Both the position numbers and the translations under genes were made by a program. The notes under the pieces are model-generated. The model did no database searches and had not been told where the DNA came from. It saw nothing but the letters and a program-made list of their open reading frames with translations. From Brasenia schreberi (Eukaryota; Streptophyta; Magnoliopsida; Nymphaeales; Cabombaceae), in NCBI GenBank assembly GCA_036023115.1, contig JAYKKT010000059.1, forward strand, positions 4,511,501-4,575,500: a stretch of 64,000 nucleotides of DNA, given 5' to 3'. This document shows, in pieces, positions 57,873 to 64,000 of the stretch. Within the stretch, counting starts at the first letter, position 1, and each line of letters starts with the position of its first letter.

Positions 57873-57944
57873 CCAAATCACATGATATGCCTCTTTTCAA
57901 AGACACGGTTAACATGCAGACACGATTCTGACACTCAGTGTAAG

Positions 57945-58115
57945 TGAGCCGAGCTACTCGTGAGCTGCTTGAGATTGGCTCGACTATAGCTTGTACATCG
58001 TTCGATCTTGCCGAACTCAATACGGGCTCGAGTCGTATTTGACATATAAGAGAGTTTTGAGCTCAAGGTAGCTAGTTCCTGCCTCGAGTATTTTGCAAGC
58101 TTAATCGAGCTTTAC
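57945..58115. repeat. GAGCTCG-rich dispersed repeat
   Basis: GCCGAGCTACTCGTGAGCTG, GGGCTCGAGTCG, TTGAGCTCAAGG, AATCGAGCTTTAC. Similar in composition to 9955-10270 and 23120-23170. Confidence 0.4.
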
Positions 58116-58929
58116 ATATATTATATATAACGGTACATTTAGAAATTTTTGTGAGGTGAGGCCAATTGCCTATTTGACCATTTGAGGTGAGGCGAACTAT
58201 GTATAATTGTAATGGATTTACATGGTTTTAATGGGATTAAATCCCATATTTTGTCACTCTTGTTATCATTCTTATGATTTGAATGCCCATTTATATGCTG
58301 TTTAAAACAAGAGATTTTTAAAATCTTGATTTTGTATAGATTATGCCCAGTCTTTGTTTCTTTTTTCGACTTTTTAAATCTTTGACAAGAAAAACTTCAA
58401 TACATGGACAATCTGAAATAAACTATAATGAATGAGTAGTTTAGGCCATCAAAATCTCTTTCGGTTATCAACATTAAACAACCTTGATAATACGCCATCA
58501 AGCAGGAGAATAAAACAATTTTCTTTCGGTCTCCAGAATTCATAGAATAACACCAATTTGAATTAAAAATAGCATTTGTGTACCAAAATATCTACAATAT
58601 ATTTTAACCATAAAATAAATAAATAATACATTATTTCCAATCGTATTCATACAAGTAGTTGGACAGGGGGGAAACCATGTGATATGCGTTGTGATTGGCT
58701 GGATTAAGATGGCATCAAATCTTTGGATAAGTGGTTGACCCCACGCGGACTTCTTTGGTGCTTGTGGATGGAGCAACCACTTGAGTTCTCCATAAAATGT
58801 ATTCGGGTCGCATATCCAACATAAGTTAAGTACACGATTTTCCAATGGTGTTCATGCATATCAGTATAAAAAAGCAACGATTTTATGTTTCAGGTCATAC
58901 CCATGTCATGTCAATCTCTTTTCGTGTTG
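58116..58929. other. Intergenic, nothing recognisable
   Basis: AT-rich. A GTGAGGTGAGGC stretch recurs at 58151 and 58185; no gene supported. Confidence 0.35.
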
Positions 58930-59045
58930 GAAACAAGTCAACTTGAATAGGCCCAGCCGGCTCCAGTAAACCGATTTGAAACCGGCAGCTCCGCTTCCAC
59001 CAGAACCGGGACCAGAACCAAACTGGACAATTGAAACTTCACGCT
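58930..59045. repeat. AACCGG-rich dispersed repeat, copy 4
   Basis: GCCCAGCCGGCTCCAGTAAAC, GAAACCGGCAGCTCCGC, CAGAACCGGGACCAGAACC. Same word composition as copies 1-3. Confidence 0.45.
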
Positions 59046-59317
59046 CCACAAATTAAACTCAAATGACCGTCTTAAAGAATATTCTCTATGCATGTAGAAT
59101 ATACTAAGCATAGGTAATATCATAAACAAGTGAATAATAAACAATTATATATTCAAGCATTAAACTAAAACCAAGCCACCTCCCACACTAATTTTGGTTA
59201 TTACCTATATTCTGAATCCATAATGCCCTCCCTTGTGTCATAGTAACATTTAACTCCGAAATAATTTCATGTTCATCCACGTGAATGAACAAGCAGTTAA
59301 GAATTCATAGAAAACAA

Positions 59318-59530
59318 TGGCTCACTTGGCTAGAGGGCAGTGGTGGATCCATAAACTTGTTTCGGGTGGCAGGCTTAAAATTTTCAAATTCTTTTGAAAA
59401 TTTCAATATGTAATTAAAAAAATTCAGAATTTTGATTGCCACAATGTGGATCCGCCACTGGCAGAGGGTCAAGTTCGATTCCCCACGAGTGCATTGGCGT
59501 CGAGCCTCTCCGGTGTACCAAAAAGAAAAG
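59318..59530 (+). repeat. tRNA-like SINE, copy S5, split by a MITE
   Basis: The head AATGGCTCACTTGGCTAGAGGG is separated from the box-B-like part (GAGGGTCAAGTTCGATTCCCC) by the MITE at 59339-59461. After removal of the MITE the two halves read through as one element. Confidence 0.6.
59339..59461. mobile_element. hAT-like MITE inserted in a SINE, copy 3
   Basis: Thirteen-base TIRs: CAGTGGTGGATCC on the left, CAGTGGCGGATCC (complemented) on the right. The flanks CTAGAGGG and GCAGAGGG agree in 6 of 8 bases, as expected of an old hAT duplication. 123 bases, AT-rich, non-coding. Confidence 0.65.
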
Positions 59531-60011
59531 GTTAAGAATTCACTAACTATCATCATCATCATCATCAAGTTGCTGAATATAATCTTAATATGGTTAAAGA
59601 TTTTCTTAATGGACTTTGCTTTAGAAACATTGATATTTATTAGTTTTATTGCTTTTCTAATGCTTTCTAGTATACCACAACACCTGCATTTCTTATTCAC
59701 AAAGACCCCATGGTTCGACGATGGTCTGGCATCAAGGTCATGCATCCCGAAGCAAGTTAAAACTTGCAACCACATATTTGGAAGGATGACACTTTTTGAA
59801 TTGGTGATCTATTCACCAACCCACAGAATATCATATTAATACCAGTATCCACTTGAACATTAGAATGAGAGTCTGTTGAATCAAGAGCAAACAACAAAGA
59901 TTTTCATTAGTGTTTCTTCATTAGATTCCTTCACTAGAAAAACGGCAATAGTAATGAAAATTATGTAACACTGAAAGTTCGCAATCAAACAATTTCAAGA
60001 TTTTATTTTTG

Positions 60012-60113
60012 TAGAATAAGGAAGCCATGGCTAGATGCACACCCAGGTATCAAACTCATGACCTTCAACTCGTGAGTCAACCTGTAGCCAAGTGAGCTCT
60101 TGCTCTGTGTGCC
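60012..60113 (-). repeat. tRNA-like SINE, copy S4
   Basis: Complement of the family: CCAGGTATCAAACTCATGACC, TTCAACTCGTGAGTCAACC, TAGCCAAGTGAGCTCTTGCT. Confidence 0.55.
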
Positions 60114-60805
60114 AAGCAGTATCATCTTAAATAAGAGAGACAAACATAAGAAGGAATTTGACAAGTGATTTAAAGCTTGCATTTATTCAACTCAGAACTT
60201 TCGTAACAACACCATATAGAACTTTATACTTTATGAAAACAAATTATCCGATTCATACTCTTCCTAATAAATCTTCCCACTCGAGAATCAAGCATTATTT
60301 CCACTCCAAACGAGGCCAGCTACGTGAATTCTTGATCGCCATTGTGCTCCATCTTGTGTGTGGATGGCATTATGGACTAGCTGTTTGTGTGGATGATACT
60401 GTTGCCATTGTGCATTGTCGAATGGTTTATGTAAACTTCATTTGTGAGCAATGTGGGATCAACAAGAGGGTTGACCAAGGTAGGGCCCGCGGACCTGCGT
60501 GTGACACTTATCATCAAGAAGAAATTTATTCATTTCTTGATAAATTAAATTTTAATTTCACCCGTATTTGTATTTGTATTTTTCTTTTGATACGGATCTT
60601 TTTCAAGTCAAAGACAACTTGTCATGTTTACACCCAAACAGGGAAACAACCAAAACAGCCTCAATGGGTGGTTGGCTGCATGTGCATAATAAAAGCGAAG
60701 GTCTTATAAGAGAAAATGATAGCAATTGAGTGCAAAATAACTGTAAAGTGTAACAACTCATCACATAACAGCATTTGGAGCTTGCATTAATGGAAGACCA
60801 GGGAC
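60114..60805. other. Intergenic with an unexplained 183-codon frame
   Basis: A frame open from 60158 to 60709 (+) begins with TTG and has its first ATG at 60233. It contains VNFICEQCGINKRVDQG and a hydrophobic patch, but no domain I recognise, and base composition is mixed. I do not call it a gene. Confidence 0.3.
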
Positions 60806-60809
60806 CATG

Positions 60810-61040
60810 CACTTTGGTTCCGGTTCCACCTTTGATAAATCCGGAACTGAAACCAAACTAGAACCACCGGTTCCAGTCTTTCTTTTTAAATTTTTTCTAT
60901 AATTTAATCTTTTTAAATAAAATTACCTGTTCTGGACTCAAACCGAACCACCCCAAAACCGGTGGTTCTAGAACCGGAACTGGCAGTTTGGGACTGCCTT
61001 TGCACCCATTTACCCCGAACCGGACGTCTACCTTTACACT
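60810..61040. repeat. AACCGG-rich dispersed repeat, copy 5
   Basis: Left half GGTTCCGGTTCCACC, CCACCGGTTCCAGTC. An AT-rich centre follows (60890-60925). Right half CGAACCACCCCAAAACCGG, GAACCGGAACTGGCAG. The symmetric arrangement of GGTTCC and GGAACC words resembles copy 2. Confidence 0.5.
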
Positions 61041-62690
61041 ATCAGAGAAAACATACATTACCTACACAGGATGCAAAATAGATATGAGAAGCAACAAGCC
61101 AAGCAGAAGTAAGATGAGATTTTTGAAAATGGGAAGCAAGCTAACCTCCAACATGTACATAATGTGAATACCAAACCTTTACTTATTCCATTCCCAAAAG
61201 GATTCAGCGTGGCCTGCTCCTGTGTGATGCAATGTACTAAAAGAATCACAAAATTTTATTCAGTAATCAATTTTATGGACTGTGGTATTAGAATAACACC
61301 TACACTATTAAGTTCCAATGTAAATGAAGAAAACTAGGAAGAGGCAAACCAATTTACTTAAATAAAAATAAGCTAACGAAGAATTTCGTCCACTAGTCTT
61401 TTTCCTTCACATATTCCCTCACAATGATCTGCACTACATGAACGAATGTATTGAAGCACTTGGAACAGCATACGTTAATCAAGTTTCCCAAAGAAAACCT
61501 GTCTCCGTCATGGCCACAACTTGGCGGTCGGACAAATGTAGCGTGTTTGTCTGAGCACCCAATACCACATGCTGCTAGAATATTGTACGTAGATTGTTTA
61601 GCAATGTCCTTGAATTCAAAACGATCTGCATTGAGCCACGAAAGCTAATCGTTAGAGCAATAACGAGATTTTACCACCCACATATGGAGTAAAGGCTTCA
61701 CTGACAGTTGCAAAGGAAATTGAACAGAAGGAAAATATCATGCAAAACTGCCAAAGGTACAGCAGCTTCAACAAAAAACACTAAATTGTTAACATGGTGC
61801 AAGAACTCCAACGAAGCAGGACAATGGTGCTTGACATACCACGACAGTTATCAGTGGGTTAAAAAGTTGTTGAAGATGGTAAGACAACTATACCAATTAT
61901 AAGACTAAAAAATGGGCTCAAACACATCAAAGTCAAGTTCCTTTTGGCTACTGCACGATAAGGTTTCATGGGACAATCAATGAAATAAAGAGTGGAGAAA
62001 TCTATTAAATGAAGTTGCAACAAGTGACACTAGTACACGAAAGGGAAGTTAAATAAATAAGGAAGCCACATTGATAGCTTGTATTTTGTGGTACTCGACC
62101 CTCCAGTGTCTAAACAAGAACGACAGGAAGATTCTAAATATTTTTTGACAAGAACGAAGAGCCATGAAGGAATGACGTCCTCCCATTTTGACTTTATCAA
62201 CTGGCAGTACATCATAAATACACAAACAAGGCATCGAACCATTGACTCAATGAAGGGGATCACACTTCAGATTCTTTATGTTGCTTATTCATGTTCTGCT
62301 TTCTTTTCCCACCTCCAGTTGCTTCAATTCCATTAAATTGGAGAAAGATAGGCGTCACTTCCTCCTAATAGAAGGCAACAAACAGGGACTGGTTTCATTG
62401 CCGTGTGACATCAAAGAAAACTGATGGTTTGACAATCATTAATCCTTGGCTTAATTGATGGGTACAGTTTGCTTGCCATCTCAAACTAGAGAGAGAGAGA
62501 GAGATGAGATGCACACATTTGATTCATCGACACCTTGATGCTTATAATTCTTACAATCATTAACCAAACATTGACATTTTCAGTATCGTCCAATCTCGCT
62601 TCTCCTTTCCCTATTCCCATTTCATGCATTTTGTCACTTTCTCCCATTAGACATTTTTCTTGCTATGTGGTTATCATAGCATGTAAGAAA
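61041..62690. other. Intergenic, nothing recognisable
   Basis: Short frames on both strands (for example 61451-61648, 62030-62336) have no motif. A (GA)n run lies at 62490-62505. Confidence 0.35.
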
Positions 62691-62699
62691 TTGTCATGC

Positions 62700-62960
62700 T
62701 AACATTGGGTAAATATTTTTTTATTGTTTCTTTTTAATATTTTTATGATCTTTCTCTTCCTCTTTAACATTTTCAACATCTTTTTTCTCATTAAACTTGG
62801 TTTTACGTGTTCAAATCATATTAAATTATTTTCTCTCATTTTATAATCTATTAGTATCACTCTCAATTTGTTTCTAATAACCTCATTAGTATACAACTTC
62901 TTTTTATTTAACCATTCCTCCATTTTAATATCTTAATGTTTGCTACATAAATATTGATTT
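62700..62960 (-). mobile_element. Degenerate RTE LINE fragment, copy H
   Basis: Complement of the LINE: TTGTTTCTAATAACCTCATTAG, CAAATCATATTAAATTATTT and TTTAACATTTTCAACATC blocks in the order of copies A and E. Eroded, no frame. Confidence 0.5.
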
Positions 62961-63344
62961 TATTTATTGGTATTTAACATCTATGAGCTAATATTATGGC
63001 TTACATTAAATTGCTTACACTGTTCCGCATCATTGGCAGACATAGTTAAGAAATCGTCCTGCTGGTTCGCAGAAACAAGAAGAATCCGTCCATTTAAGTC
63101 TCCTTTCAGCAGTGTATAGGCTTTTGTGAATCATCTCTTTTAAGAGTTTCATTGCTAGATAACATCCTATTGAAGACGACCTCAAAGCAATGGTATAAAG
63201 TGCGAACAACAAATAAACTGCAGCAAAATCTTCTACAAACTCTAATTTGGTAATTTGATGCAATTGGTTTGGATATGTAATATAAATTAAAATTTTATTT
63301 TACATCTAGACAATGTTTTCTTTGGATATGTAGAGTCTTGGGTA
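62961..63344. other. Intergenic, nothing recognisable
   Basis: The minus frame 63030-63263 has no motif. No feature supported. Confidence 0.35.
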
Positions 63345-64000
63345 CAACCATAACAACAACTAAGCCTTTTACTATACTAAATGGGATCAACTACATGGAT
63401 TCTTTGTTTTCATAGGGCCCTATTATGTGTCATGCTAGCAGTTAACTCAATATAAACTAATCATTTTTTATTGTTTCTTCTTCCAACACTTTTGTGGTTG
63501 TCTTCTTTCTCTTTTAACAATTTTACAATCTAGTTTTTTATATCTTCTTATATGAGTATCCTTGGTCGTCTTTCTACATATCCAAACCATTTTAAATAAT
63601 TTTTCCTGATTTTATTCTCTATTGGTGCTACTCACAATTTATTTCTAATAACCTCATCATGTATATAGTATTTTCTTGTGTGACCCATCCATCTCAATAT
63701 CTTCATTTCTACTAAACACCTTTTGCACATATTGATGATTAACTGACCAATACTCAAAACCATACAACATAGCAGGTCTAATTACCGCTTTATAATATTT
63801 ACCTTTCAACTTCAATGGTATCTTCTTATCACATAGAATATCTGATACCCTCTCAATTTTAACCAACCGACATTAATTTTATTTGTAACATCTTCATCAA
63901 AATTTCCATCACTTTGAAAAATTGACCCTAGGTATTTAAAAATTTTCTTATGAGAGATGCAAAGTGTGTCAATCTTAATTTCTATATCCTCTCAAGTAAT
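63345..64000 (-). mobile_element. RTE-type LINE, copy E, runs off the window
   Basis: Starts with the (GTT)n-type tail complement (ACAACCATAACAACAACTAAG). On the minus strand it encodes KIPLKLKGKYYKAVIRPAML, YGFEYWSVNHQYVQK and, 5' of this, a DILCDKK block, the same C-terminal polyprotein region as copies A and B. A stretch matching VT-NKIN-GWLK lies near 63870, beyond which it continues past the window edge. Frameshifts present. Confidence 0.8.

Noticed and set aside
59305..59839. Long frames on both strands at 59.3-59.8 kb
   Set aside because: They cross the SINE and MITE and change character at the element borders. No motif.
60158..60709. 183-codon frame in the intergenic region
   Set aside because: Opens with TTG, no recognised domain, no splice or neighbour support. 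Length alone is not enough in this window.

Overview
This is nuclear DNA of a flowering plant. It has intron-containing genes of plant-specific families (Di19 zinc-finger, DUF789, COBRA-like, an extensin-like proline-rich protein), an AT-rich background, many (TA)n and (CT)n microsatellites, and dense LINEs, SINEs, MITEs, hAT transposons and a non-coding LTR element. I cannot name the species. The large TE-filled introns would fit a magnoliid or another big-genome angiosperm, but that is a guess.

Layout. 1-4.1 kb is AT-rich, with a relic exon of a GRF zinc finger at 409-561. A single-exon gene for a secreted, probably GPI-anchored, proline-rich protein lies at 4562-5050. 5.2-11.3 kb holds SINEs, a MITE and a 5'-truncated RTE-type LINE with target-site duplications. 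A COBRA-like pseudogene with several frameshifts and an internal deletion covers 11.39-13.74 kb. 15.5-18.1 kb holds two LINE pieces lying tail to tail. A DPD1-like exonuclease relic lies at 19.59-19.93 kb. 20-29 kb is repeats and featureless AT-rich DNA.

29.6-41.05 kb is an apparently intact Di19 gene (+, 5 exons, 221 aa). Its third intron (7.39 kb) has U12-type AT-AC splice signals. It contains a hAT-like transposon, itself split by a non-coding LTR element; both have recognisable target-site duplications. 43.2-56.06 kb is an apparently intact DUF789 gene (-, 6 exons, 407 aa), convergent with Di19. Its second intron (9.6 kb) carries a longer copy of the same hAT family with a decayed DUF659/dimerization transposase, a 5S-rRNA-derived SINE-like element, and an RNase H fragment from a LINE. 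56-64 kb is intergenic, with SINEs, MITEs, AACCGG-rich repeats and RTE LINE remnants.

Nothing here looks like an operon or a defence system. Di19 (nuclear stress-response regulator) and the DUF789 protein (unknown role) are neighbours, with no evidence of a shared pathway. The most interesting material is the U12 intron with its nested insertions, the shared hAT family in the two neighbouring giant introns, and a 5S rRNA-headed element with an RTE-LINE-like tail.
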